Translations under genes and position numbers: made by a program
Assembly: GCF_000334915.1 (NCBI RefSeq)
Contig: NZ_AMSF01000015.1
Coordinates: 1-64,000, forward strand
From: Dyella ginsengisoli LA-4
GTDB lineage: Bacteria > Pseudomonadota > Gammaproteobacteria > Xanthomonadales > Rhodanobacteraceae
Length of the DNA: 64,000 nt
Direction: 5' to 3'
Notes under the pieces: generated by a model
What the model saw: only the letters and a program-made list of their open reading frames with translations
What the model was told of the DNA's origin: nothing
Database searches by the model: none
In this document: positions 1 to 8,329 of the stretch, piece by piece
Layout of the letters: each line of letters opens with the position of its first letter
How positions within the stretch are numbered: position 1 is the stretch's first letter

Positions 1-2
1 TG

Positions 3-650
3 GCGGGACTGGTCGGCGGCGCGATCGCCGGCGACATGGCCACCCGCCGCAGCCGCAGCCTGAGCAGCGCAGAGAAGACCTACCTGCGCGAGATCTTCCG
101 CGACTCGGTCAACTACGACGCCGTCACCATCACCCGCGGCAGCGCCCTGTCCACCGGCGCCGCGCGCACTGTCGGCAACACCATCAACCTGCAGGACGAG
201 CACTTCGTCGGCAACACCATGAACCTGTCGGATGCCGGGCAACTGGTCCTTGCCCACGAGATGGGACACGTGTGGCAGTACCAGAACGGTGGACTGGCCT
301 ACATCCCGTCAAGCCTTATTCCGCAACTGGCCGCCACGCTCTCCGGCGGCGACCGCAACGCCGCCTACGACTGGCGCAGCGCCGTGCGCAACCACATCGA
401 ATGGGCCGACTGGAACGCCGAGCAGCAGGCCGAGTGCATCTCCGACTACAACGAGGCGCTGCGCCGGGTGAACGCCGATGCCTACGGCGACTCACCCGAA
501 GGCGGACAACGCCGCCTGCGCGATATCCAGACGATCGTGCTGGCCGAGCCGTTCATCGAGTTGGTGCGCGCACGCGTCGGTGCACCGGGCTCGTCGCGCC
601 GTCATCGCGCACCGCCAGCGACGGGCCCGGCTACGGGAGGCGCGCCGTGA
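3..650 (+). CDS. HExxH (DUF4157/Rhs-type) putative metalloprotease-like protein, 5' end outside window
   Basis: The frame is open to the left edge (it reads AGLVGGAIAGD before the first Met at 36), and that Met has no ribosome binding site, so the gene most likely starts upstream. The visible 215 residues contain an HEMGH motif at about nt 256-270, followed by a WQYQNGG-type stretch. This pattern is typical of zinc-peptidase-like proteins encoded beside VgrG/Rhs or contractile-injection genes. The glycine-rich start could be a glycine zipper. Its stop overlaps the GTG start of the next gene (GTGA), so the two are translationally coupled. Family membership in the wider DUF4157-like group is inferred from the motif and context; whether it is an active protease or a structural or effector protein is not known. 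Confidence 0.65.
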   Translation, partial: AGLVGGAIAGDMATRRSRSLSSAEKTYLREIFRDSVNYDAVTITRGSALSTGAARTVGNTINLQDEHFVGNTMNLSDAGQLVLAHEMGHVWQYQNGGLAYIPSSLIPQLAATLSGGDRNAAYDWRSAVRNHIEWADWNAEQQAECISDYNEALRRVNADAYGDSPEGGQRRLRDIQTIVLAEPFIELVRARVGAPGSSRRHRAPPATGPATGGAP

Positions 651-2401
651 ACCGCATGTTCTCTGCGGCCGTCGAACCGCGGTCCCCGGCGAACGGAAAC
701 CGGGTCGTGCAGAGGCGCTGCGCATCGTGCGGGAGCACGCATGCACAGCGCACGTGCCCGGATTGCGCGAAGAAGAAAAGGCCGGTGCAGCCGCGCCTGC
801 AGGTCAGCGTTCCGGGCGACGCCGGCGAGCGCGAGGCCGAACATGCCGCCGACGCGGTGATGGCCGGTCGCACTCCGCGGGTCACGGTTCGATCACCGGC
901 GTCGTTGCTGCAGCGCCAGGATCATGGCTCCGGATCGCCAACGCATCCGGGGGCGCCCGATCCGTCGCGGCTCGAAGCACCGCATGCCGACGGCGATGCC
1001 GGTACGGCGACCACGGGTTCCGCCACGGCACCCACCGCGCCCCCCCCGCCAACCTGCGCTCCGACGGCCTTCAGCCGCGCCAACTACCTGACCCAGCCGG
1101 GTACCTCGACCGATGATTTCGGGTTGACCCGACTGGACATCAACGCCGTCGTCCGGCCGTCGGTCACCACGACCCGCGTCCGCGGCGGACGGGTACGCAT
1201 CGATCCGACCACGGCGAGCTTGCCGACGATCCCCTCCGTGTATACGGACGCCGGCGTGTTCGACGAGGGCCAGGCGCACTTCATCGATCAGGATGGCACC
1301 ACGGGATGCCCCTCGGGCCGTATCCCACTGCGCTGGATCATCACCCGGTCCGGTGCCGACAAGATCCGAGATGGCGAGCGCGAGCACTGTGCGGACTTCC
1401 AGCTGGCGTTCGATCTCTCGTTGCGTCGCTTCGCCGACGCCGTGAATGCGATCGCCTCCGCCCACACCACCTTCGCCAGCCAGGCGAGTGCCGAACGCGC
1501 CGTCGCGCGGCACGCGGGCGTGGCTCCGGCCAACTGGTCGACGGTGTTCAACTGCCTGGCGCGCAAGACGCTGACCCGGGACAGGAACAACGACCACCTG
1601 CCGCGCCCCAGCCAGCTGCCGCCGCGTCTCGCCGACAATTGCGCTTTCGCGCGCATGATCATCAGCGATCGCAGCCTGCCGCGCATTGGACAGACACCGT
1701 CGTCGGGCCTGGTGCAGGGCTGTGGAGAGCACGGGTCCACTGCCGGCGGCGGCAGTGGAAGCCATGCGACCGGCCCGGTACCCAAACCGGCATGGACCAA
1801 CGGCGAGTCGGACAACGCGTTCCGCAACCTCGACGACGAGCAACTCCTGCAGCGCAGCGCAGACGGCAGCCATGGCGCCAGCGATGAAGCGTCGTCCGCT
1901 CACGACGCATCGGTCGACCGGGCGCTGACCACCGGCGGACAAGCGCTGGATGCCGAGACCCGTGGCTTCATGGAGGCGCGCTTCTCGCATGACTTTTCGC
2001 GGATACGCATTCACGCCGACAGCGCTGCGGCGGCATCCGCGGCGGCGCTGCATGCGCATGCCTACACCACCGGCCACGACATCGTCTTCAACCACGGCAT
2101 GTATGCGCCGACGACCAGCCGTGGTCGCCACCTGCTGGCGCACGAACTGGCGCACACGATTCAGCAGGATAGCGCCGCCCGGCGGGAGGTCCAGCGCGAC
2201 GCGTATGCCGGTAGCCACGAGCCGATGCCCTGCGGCAGCGGCGACAACGAACAGAAGGCGGCGCAAGCCGACGCATCGCATCCGTCCACCTTGACGGTTT
2301 CCGATGGCGGCCAACCCCTCTCCGGCATCGACTTCGCGCCCCTGATCGCGGGGAAGAAGTCCCGTGTCCGGATGCACGAGCCGCCAGAGGAGAAGCCATG
2401 A
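647..2401 (+). CDS. eCIS-core DUF4157 protein with N-terminal zinc-ribbon-like motif and a large insert
   Basis: 584 residues. The GTG start at 647 is chosen because GGGAGG lies at 635-640 and it overlaps the upstream stop. Residues 25-40 hold CxxC-x8-CxxC, a zinc-ribbon-like motif. About residues 56-72 carry the EREAEHAADAVM-type motif that normally sits directly before DUF4157. The DUF4157 domain itself, with HELAH near residue 499, is only at about 432-505. Between them are a Pro/Thr/Ala-rich linker and about 250 residues with scattered cysteines that I do not recognise. DUF4157 is a marker of proteins linked to extracellular contractile injection systems, many of them probable cargo or toxins. 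The next gene starts inside its stop codon (ATGA). Confidence 0.8.
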   Translation: MNRMFSAAVEPRSPANGNRVVQRRCASCGSTHAQRTCPDCAKKKRPVQPRLQVSVPGDAGEREAEHAADAVMAGRTPRVTVRSPASLLQRQDHGSGSPTHPGAPDPSRLEAPHADGDAGTATTGSATAPTAPPPPTCAPTAFSRANYLTQPGTSTDDFGLTRLDINAVVRPSVTTTRVRGGRVRIDPTTASLPTIPSVYTDAGVFDEGQAHFIDQDGTTGCPSGRIPLRWIITRSGADKIRDGEREHCADFQLAFDLSLRRFADAVNAIASAHTTFASQASAERAVARHAGVAPANWSTVFNCLARKTLTRDRNNDHLPRPSQLPPRLADNCAFARMIISDRSLPRIGQTPSSGLVQGCGEHGSTAGGGSGSHATGPVPKPAWTNGESDNAFRNLDDEQLLQRSADGSHGASDEASSAHDASVDRALTTGGQALDAETRGFMEARFSHDFSRIRIHADSAAAASAAALHAHAYTTGHDIVFNHGMYAPTTSRGRHLLAHELAHTIQQDSAARREVQRDAYAGSHEPMPCGSGDNEQKAAQADASHPSTLTVSDGGQPLSGIDFAPLIAGKKSRVRMHEPPEEKP

Positions 2402-3060
2402 GCCTGTCGTCTTCCCCGAAGCTGATCAAGGGTGGCCTGGTCGTGCTGCCACCGGGCGGCAACGGCGCCCCACTGCGCACGATCGCCCTGCAGTACAACC
2501 CGGACACCCTCTCGCGCAGCTACCAGGTGCAGGGTACCGGTGGCGACGGCGGCGGTGAGCGTGCACAGCCGTTCCGGCTGAAGGGGCCGGCGATCGAGAC
2601 GCTGCGGGTCGAGGCCGAGATCGACGCCACCGACCAGTTGGAATTCCCCGACCGCAACGGCGTCGCGGTACGCAACGGCATTGCCCCGCAGATCGCGGTG
2701 CTGGAGTCGCTGGTCAATCCCAGCGTAGCCGAGCTGATGGCGCTGGATGCGCTCGCGTCCAGCGGCACACTGGAGATCATCCCGCCAGAAGCGCCACTGG
2801 TGCTGTTCATCTGGAGCCGCAATCGGATCGCCCCGGTTCGCGTCACCGAGCTGTCGGTGACCGAGGACGCCTTCGACCCCGCGCTCAACCCGATCCGCGC
2901 CAAGGTCAGCCTCGGCCTGCGCGTGCTGTCGACCGACGACCTGGGCTTCCGCCACCACGGCGGTTCGCTGTTCATCAACCACCTGCGTACGCGCGAGGCG
3001 CTGGCCGGCATGGCCACCGGCGCCACGCTGCAGTCGCTGGGCCTGGATGCACTGCCGTGA
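2398..3060 (+). CDS. CIS tube-associated protein (Afp7/Pvc7-like N-terminal domain)
   Basis: 220 residues. The pattern IALQYNPDTL near residue 28, then a central RVEAEID segment, and LVLFIWSRN with a later RAKVSLGLRVL stretch, fits the CIS tube protein family. These proteins connect the inner tube to the spike complex and in Afp/PVC also carry a LysM domain. Here the LysM-like part seems to be the separate next gene (3068-3409). The start at 2398 overlaps the upstream stop by four bases. Assignment rests on sequence pattern and position before the gpD-like hub gene. Confidence 0.75.
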   Translation: MSLSSSPKLIKGGLVVLPPGGNGAPLRTIALQYNPDTLSRSYQVQGTGGDGGGERAQPFRLKGPAIETLRVEAEIDATDQLEFPDRNGVAVRNGIAPQIAVLESLVNPSVAELMALDALASSGTLEIIPPEAPLVLFIWSRNRIAPVRVTELSVTEDAFDPALNPIRAKVSLGLRVLSTDDLGFRHHGGSLFINHLRTREALAGMATGATLQSLGLDALP

Positions 3061-3067
3061 GGACGCC

Positions 3068-3409
3068 ATGACCGACCCCATCCAGATGCTGATCGATGCC
3101 GGCGCGATCCCGCAGCAGCCGTTCGATCCGATGAGCCGTTACCGTGACGTGCCGCTGGCGCTGTATGCGCGCGGCGCGGAGGACCCGCCGATCGCCTACG
3201 TGCGACGGCGCTTCATCCCGCAGGCGCTGGCCGCCGCGGTCGGCGCGGTGGTCGCGCCGTACGACCGCCCCGACCTGCTGGCCGCACGCGTGCTCGGCGA
3301 CCCGCTGCTGTACTGGCGCATCGCCGACGCCAACGCGGTGACCGACCCGACCGAACTCACCGACCAGCCCGGTCGCCGTGTGGCGGTTCCCACCGGAGGT
3401 GCGGCGTGA
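3068..3409 (+). CDS. Small LysM/tail-X-like baseplate protein
   Basis: 113 residues from the ATG at 3068, seven bases after the preceding stop; GAGGACGCC provides a modest binding site. The middle reads RPDLLAARVLGDPLLYWRIADAN and the end carries P-x-L-T-D-x-P-G-x-x-V-A-V-P. This is the classic shape of the gpX/LysM fold of tail baseplates, in which a short protein binds near the hub. It could be the LysM half of an Afp7-like protein that is a single chain in other systems. The stop overlaps the next GTG start. Confidence 0.65.
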   Translation: MTDPIQMLIDAGAIPQQPFDPMSRYRDVPLALYARGAEDPPIAYVRRRFIPQALAAAVGAVVAPYDRPDLLAARVLGDPLLYWRIADANAVTDPTELTDQPGRRVAVPTGGAA

Positions 3410-4542
3410 GCCTGGATGCACGCGGCCTGCGGCTGTCCCTGCTGATCGGCCCGGTGCCGGTGCCGGCACCGCGCGAGGTGATCGAGGCCCTGGTCTCGGC
3501 GCAGGTCGACAGCGGCTCGGGCGATACCCAGAGCGGGTTCGAACTGACTTTCGAGCTGCCGGTGCGCTCGCCGCTGCGCACAATGTTCCTGATTACCGGC
3601 GGTGGCGGCGGCGTGCCGCTGATGCGGGTGATCCTGGTGGCGACCTTGAGCGGATCGGACGAGGTCATCGTCGACGGCCTGGCCACCAACGTCGACACCG
3701 TGCCCGGCGAGGGCGGGGTCAGCCGGCTGGTCGTCAAGGGCAAGGATCTCTCCGCGCTGATGGACGTGGTGGAGATTCCCGGCCTGCCGTTTCCGGCGAT
3801 GCCGCCGTCGGTCCGCGTGCTGCTGATCCTGGCCAAGTACGCGGCACTGGGGGTGATTCCCAAGGTGATCCCCAGCATCGTCGACGAGCCGCCGCTGCCG
3901 ACCGATCGCATCCCGACCCAGCAGGGTTCGGACTACGCCTACGTCAAGCGCCTGGCCAGCGAGGCCGGCTACGCCTTCTACCTGGAGCCGGGCCCGACCG
4001 CCGGCACCAGCTTCGCCTACTGGGGGCCGGAAATCCGCGTCGGCGAAGCGCAGCCGGCACTGACCACCGGCATGGACGCGCGCAACACCGTCGAGCAGAT
4101 CAGCTTCAACTTCGATCGCGAGCGGAAAAAGATGCCGATCGTCTATTTCCAGGAAGCGAACAGCAAGACCGGCATCCCGATCCCGATCCCCGACATCACC
4201 CCGCTGAACCCGCCACTGGGGCTGGTGCCGCCGCTGCCTCCGAAGATCGAGAAGCTCACCGACACCGCCCACCTCGGTGTCGCCGGCGCGCTTGCACGCG
4301 GACTGGCCTTCGCCGGGCAGAACAGCGACTCGGTGTTCGGCACCGGGCAGCTCGACGTCACCCGCTACGGTCGCCTGCTGAAGTCGCGGCGGCTGGTCGG
4401 CGTGCGTGGCGCCGGCGAACCGTTCGACGGCCTGTACTACGTCAGCAGCGTCAGCCACCGGATCGAGCGCGGCTCGTACAAGCAGAGTTTTTCGCTGGCG
4501 CGCAACGGCCTGATCTCCACCCTGCCGACGGTGCCGGTATGA
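3406..4542 (+). CDS. Phage late-control D-like hub protein (gp27/Afp8 N-terminal type)
   Basis: 378 residues. The GTG start at 3406 has GGAGG at 3395-3399 and overlaps the upstream stop. The sequence shows an early beta-rich hub domain, a central DYAYVKRLASEAGYAFYL segment and a late GLYYVSSVSHRIERGSYKQSFSLARNG, all diagnostic of the gpD/gp27 hub family. The hub trimer joins the tube to the spike. A Pro-rich loop (residues about 260-285) is an addition I cannot interpret. It precedes the gpV gene, as in Afp, PVC and other eCIS loci. Confidence 0.88.
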   Translation: MSLDARGLRLSLLIGPVPVPAPREVIEALVSAQVDSGSGDTQSGFELTFELPVRSPLRTMFLITGGGGGVPLMRVILVATLSGSDEVIVDGLATNVDTVPGEGGVSRLVVKGKDLSALMDVVEIPGLPFPAMPPSVRVLLILAKYAALGVIPKVIPSIVDEPPLPTDRIPTQQGSDYAYVKRLASEAGYAFYLEPGPTAGTSFAYWGPEIRVGEAQPALTTGMDARNTVEQISFNFDRERKKMPIVYFQEANSKTGIPIPIPDITPLNPPLGLVPPLPPKIEKLTDTAHLGVAGALARGLAFAGQNSDSVFGTGQLDVTRYGRLLKSRRLVGVRGAGEPFDGLYYVSSVSHRIERGSYKQSFSLARNGLISTLPTVPV

Positions 4543-5048
4543 GCGCAGCTCCCGTCTACGGCAAGTACCGCGGCCTGGTCATCAACAACGTTGACCCGTT
4601 GATGAAGGGGCGTTTGATGGTGCAGGTGCCCGACGTCGGCGGCGACCTGCCGATCGGCTGGGCCATGCCCTGCCTGCCGGTGGCCGGTACCAACATGGGC
4701 ATGTTCACCGTGCCGCCGGTCGGTGCCGGCGTCTGGGTCGAGTTCGAGCGCGGCGACCCCGATCACCCGATCTGGGTCGGCGGCTTCTACGCGGAAGCCG
4801 ACGTGCCGGTGATGGCGCGGGTGGTGCCGCCCGGGGTGAGCGGCATCACCCTCCAGACGCTGGCAGCAAACGGCCTGACCATCAGCGACCTGCCCGGCCC
4901 CACCGGCGGCATCCTGATCCGCACCGCCGGCGGCGCGATGATCTCGGTGAGCGACACCGGGATCATCATCAGCAACGGCCAGGGCGCCACGATCAACATG
5001 ACCGGCCCGACCGTCGACATCAACCTCGGCGCGCTGACGGTGGTGTGA
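4539..5048 (+). CDS. Baseplate spike protein V (gpV/VgrG C-terminal-like)
   Basis: 169 residues from ATG 4539, overlapping the upstream stop (ATGA). The opening YGKYRGLVINNVDPLMKGR and the following VPDVGG, GWAMPC, PPVGAGVWVEFERGDP and WVGGF segments are the OB-fold signature of phage baseplate assembly protein V. The C-terminal part, with repeating ISVSDTGIIISN and INMTGPTVDI stretches, should form the beta-helical spike needle. In these systems the gpV-type trimer is the membrane-piercing spike. It is far shorter than VgrG because the hub is a separate gene. Confidence 0.9.
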   Translation: MSAAPVYGKYRGLVINNVDPLMKGRLMVQVPDVGGDLPIGWAMPCLPVAGTNMGMFTVPPVGAGVWVEFERGDPDHPIWVGGFYAEADVPVMARVVPPGVSGITLQTLAANGLTISDLPGPTGGILIRTAGGAMISVSDTGIIISNGQGATINMTGPTVDINLGALTVV

Positions 5049-5049
5049 G

Positions 5050-5367
5050 ATGCCGATGCCCATCGTCCATCTCGGTGCCACCGTCCTGTGCATGCACGCG
5101 GGCAGCGCGCTGCCGGCCGCGCCGTTCCCGCGGGTCACCGTCTCCGGCCAGCCGGTGGTGCAGGTCACCACGCCCTACGCGATCGCCGGCTGCGCCCTGA
5201 CTGGCACCTCCGCCCCGCCCTGCACCACCGGCCAGTGGCTCGCCGGCGCCACCCGCGTCACGGCCGGCGGACTGCCGCTGGCCGTAGTCGGCGGATCGGC
5301 GGTGTGCGTGGCGCCCGGCACCGGGATGCTGGCGGTGGCGACGCAGACCCGGGCACTGGCCACCTAG
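5050..5367 (+). CDS. PAAR-like spike-tip protein
   Basis: 105 residues, one base after the gpV stop. It is rich in Gly, Val, Thr, Pro and Cys, with repeated short strands (LGATVLCMHAG, VTVSGQPVVQV, AGCALTGTSAPPC). That is the style of DUF4280/PAAR-like proteins that cap the spike. Histidines and cysteines (H8, C16, H18, C56, C66) are candidate metal ligands. Position between gpV and gp25 is where PAAR-type tips are encoded in other eCIS loci. The family call is by style and position, so moderate. Confidence 0.65.
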   Translation: MPMPIVHLGATVLCMHAGSALPAAPFPRVTVSGQPVVQVTTPYAIAGCALTGTSAPPCTTGQWLAGATRVTAGGLPLAVVGGSAVCVAPGTGMLAVATQTRALAT

Positions 5368-5378
5368 GAGGATCGACG

Positions 5379-5747
5379 ATGCCGAACGTGGACTACCCCT
5401 ACGCCTTCGACCATCGCGGCCGCACCGCGCAGCCGGACGACGCCGACCACGTCCGCGACCTCATCGAGCAGGTCCTGCTGACGGCTCCCGGCGAGCGCGT
5501 GATGCGTCCGGAGTTCGGCAGCGGACTGCTGCAGCGCCTGTTCGAGCCGAACAGCGACGCGGTGGCCGCGGCCACCCGGATGTTGGTGCAGGGCGCTCTG
5601 CAGCAGCACCTGTCGCACCTGATCGCGGTGCAACGCGTGGACGTGGAAAGCGACGAGGGTGCGCTGCGCGTCTACGTCGACTACCGGCTGGCCGGGGAGG
5701 AAGCCGGCCGGCGTGCCATGGTCGCGGTGCCGGGAGCCCGGACATGA
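5379..5747 (+). CDS. gp25/GPW-like baseplate wedge protein
   Basis: 122 residues from ATG 5379, with a strong TAGGAGG at 5365-5371. The core contains DHVRDLIEQVLLTAPGERVMRPEFGSGL followed by LFEPN, the hallmark of the GPW/gp25 family, including the EPR-like motif region. gp25 anchors the baseplate to the first sheath ring. The stop overlaps the ATG of the next, baseplate-J-like gene. Confidence 0.92.
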   Translation: MPNVDYPYAFDHRGRTAQPDDADHVRDLIEQVLLTAPGERVMRPEFGSGLLQRLFEPNSDAVAAATRMLVQGALQQHLSHLIAVQRVDVESDEGALRVYVDYRLAGEEAGRRAMVAVPGART

Positions 5748-8329
5748 GATTCCACTGCTGCGAGCCGCGTCGACTGGAAGTGCTGCGCCGCTTCGGAAGC
5801 GACAACGCGATCGACTTCGTCGAGGTGCTCGACCGCGCCGCACCACCGGGCATACCGCGCCAGCGCACGCTGTTCGTGCGACTGCTGCGCGACGGCTTCA
5901 CGCTGACCCCGGACAACATCCGCATCGACGGCGGCGAGCGCATCCGCAACGTCGGCGTGGTGTGGTGCGCGCCGGCCGACGCGCTGCCGCCCCAGGCCGA
6001 GGCGGGCCTGGTCGACAGCGTCGACGACCCTGCCCGCACCCTGGTGATCCGTACCGACGGCAGCGGCGACTATTCGATGTACACGCTGGCGCTGGTCGCC
6101 AACTCGGGCAGCGACGTCGCGCCGGCCGGCTTCGACCCGCAGCTGTCGCGCATCGCCTTCTCGTTCAAGGTCGAGTGCCTGTCCGACTTCGATTGCGCGG
6201 CGGCGCAGCCCTGCCCGCCCGATGCTGTGGCCACGCCGGTCATCGACTATCTGGCCAAGGACTATCCGGGCTTCCGGCGACTGATGCTGGACCGCCTCGG
6301 CCTGCTCGCGCCCGGCTGGAGCGAGCGCTCCGCGGCGGACGTCGGCATGACTCTGGTCGAGCTGCTGGCGTATGCCGCCGACCAGCTTTCCTACCGGCAG
6401 GATGCCGTGGCCAACGAGGCCTACCTGGCGACCGCGCGGCAGCGCGCATCGATCCGCCGCCATGCCCGCCTGGTCGACTACCGCCTGCACGACGGCTGCA
6501 ATGCCCGCACCTGGGTGCAGGTGCGGCTGGCCGACGGCGCGGGCGCCGTGGTGCTGGCCAAAGGTACACCCCTGCTGAGCCGGGTCGACCGCGCCGCGAC
6601 GGTGATCGAACACGGCACACGCGCCGAGCGCGATGCACTGGACACCGACCCGGTGGTGTTCGAGACCGCGCACAGGATCATCCTGCACGACGCCTGCAAC
6701 ACGATGGCCTTCCATACCTGGGGCGACCTCGGCTGCTGCCTGCCGCGCGGAGCGACGGAGGCGGTACTGGTCGGGCATCCGCCACTGGCGGTGGGCGATG
6801 TCCTGGTGTTCCAGGAAGTGCTCGGACCGGAGACGTTCGACCCGGCCGATGCCGACCGCACGCATCGCTGGGCGGTGCGGCTGACCCGGGTGGAGGCGAC
6901 CGAAGATCCCTCCGGCCGCCTGTTCGAGGACCCGCCGGTGGACGCGGCCCTGGCGATCACCCGGATCGGCTGGGACCGTGCCGATGCGTTGCCCTTCCCG
7001 CTGTGCCTGGGCGTGGCGGAGCGACCGGGCGCGGCGATCAGCGTGGCGCTGGGCAACATCGTGCTGGCCGACCATGGCCGTACGCTCCCCGCCGAAGACC
7101 TGCCGGCAGTGTCCGACCGGATGCGCCGCTACGCCCCCGGCGCGCGCGACGCGGGCCGGTGCGGCACGCCGCCGGCGGTATCGGTGCTGGTGCGCTACCG
7201 GCCGCTGCTGGGCCAGCGCCCGCTCACCCAGGGCTTCGATCTGGACCTGCTGTTGTCCGCCGCGCCCGATGCCACCGATACCGCGTTCTGGCCGGCCAGC
7301 CAGCTGCTGCCGCTGGACCCGCGGCACGCCTTGCCGCGGATCGTCCTGGGAAGCGGCAGCGGCGCCACCGCACGCAGCTGGACGCCGCAGTTCGACCTGC
7401 TGGCCAGCGACGCCGCCGCCCCGCACTTCGTGGTCGAGACCGACCATGACGGGAGCGCCCATCTGCGCTTCGGCGACGACCGCCACGGCGAACGCCCCAA
7501 TCCGGGCACCGTCTTCACCGCCCGCTACCGCATCGGCAACGGCAGCAGCGGCAACCTGGGCGCCGAGTCGCTGGCGCATCTGGTCTTCGATCCCGGCCTG
7601 TACGACAACCCGCTCGATCTGCCCGACCCGTCGCTGATCGCCGGCATCGCCCAGCCCATGCCGGCCGCCGGCGGCGTCGAGCCGGAAGACGTCGAAGCGG
7701 CCCGCCGCGACGCTCCGCAGGCGTTCCGCACCCAGGAGCGTGCCGTCACCGAGGCCGACTACGCCGCAGCTGCCGAACGCAGTGTCGAAGTGGACCGGGC
7801 TGCCGGCACGTTCCGCTGGACCGGCAGCTGGTACACGGTCTTCGTCAGTGCGGACCGGCCCGGTGGCGCGGCCGTCGACGCACCGTTCGCTGCGCGCCTG
7901 CGGCGCCACCTGGAACGCTTCCGCATGGCCGGCTACGACCTGGAGGTGAACGCGCCTCGCCCGGTGCCGCTGGATATCGCCCTGCACCTCTGCGTCAAGC
8001 CCGGCTATTTCCGCAGCGACGTGCTCGGCGCCGTGGCGAAGGCGCTGGATGCGCGCACGCACAGCGACGGCAGCCTCGGGCTGTTCCATCCGGACCGCTA
8101 CAGCTTCGGCGACCCGGTCTACCTCAGCGCGGTGGTCGCTGCGGCGCAGGCGGTCGAAGGGGTCGCCTCGGTACGGGTCGACCGCTTCCAGCGCCTGGTC
8201 GGCGACAACGACACCACCCTCGCCGAGGGCGTGATCCGCACCGGCCGGCTGGAGATCCCGCAGTTGGCCAACAACCCGAACTTCCGTGAACGCGGCCGGC
8301 TCACGCTGTCGGCAGGAGGCGGCCAATGA
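5744..8329 (+). CDS. Putative baseplate assembly protein (gpJ-like), first copy
   Basis: 861 residues. After an N-terminal region of about 150 residues come a segment TPVIDYLAKDYPGFRRLMLDRL and then ADVGMTLVELLAYAADQLSYRQD. These are typical of the large putative baseplate assembly proteins of eCIS and related tail-like systems. The C-terminal 250 residues show the gpJ fold pattern (LGAESL, PAAGGVEPEDVEAARRDAP, TEADYAA). Two J-like proteins in tandem are normal in such loci, where they build the wedge arms. ATGA overlaps on both sides. Confidence 0.88.
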   Translation: MRFHCCEPRRLEVLRRFGSDNAIDFVEVLDRAAPPGIPRQRTLFVRLLRDGFTLTPDNIRIDGGERIRNVGVVWCAPADALPPQAEAGLVDSVDDPARTLVIRTDGSGDYSMYTLALVANSGSDVAPAGFDPQLSRIAFSFKVECLSDFDCAAAQPCPPDAVATPVIDYLAKDYPGFRRLMLDRLGLLAPGWSERSAADVGMTLVELLAYAADQLSYRQDAVANEAYLATARQRASIRRHARLVDYRLHDGCNARTWVQVRLADGAGAVVLAKGTPLLSRVDRAATVIEHGTRAERDALDTDPVVFETAHRIILHDACNTMAFHTWGDLGCCLPRGATEAVLVGHPPLAVGDVLVFQEVLGPETFDPADADRTHRWAVRLTRVEATEDPSGRLFEDPPVDAALAITRIGWDRADALPFPLCLGVAERPGAAISVALGNIVLADHGRTLPAEDLPAVSDRMRRYAPGARDAGRCGTPPAVSVLVRYRPLLGQRPLTQGFDLDLLLSAAPDATDTAFWPASQLLPLDPRHALPRIVLGSGSGATARSWTPQFDLLASDAAAPHFVVETDHDGSAHLRFGDDRHGERPNPGTVFTARYRIGNGSSGNLGAESLAHLVFDPGLYDNPLDLPDPSLIAGIAQPMPAAGGVEPEDVEAARRDAPQAFRTQERAVTEADYAAAAERSVEVDRAAGTFRWTGSWYTVFVSADRPGGAAVDAPFAARLRRHLERFRMAGYDLEVNAPRPVPLDIALHLCVKPGYFRSDVLGAVAKALDARTHSDGSLGLFHPDRYSFGDPVYLSAVVAAAQAVEGVASVRVDRFQRLVGDNDTTLAEGVIRTGRLEIPQLANNPNFRERGRLTLSAGGGQ

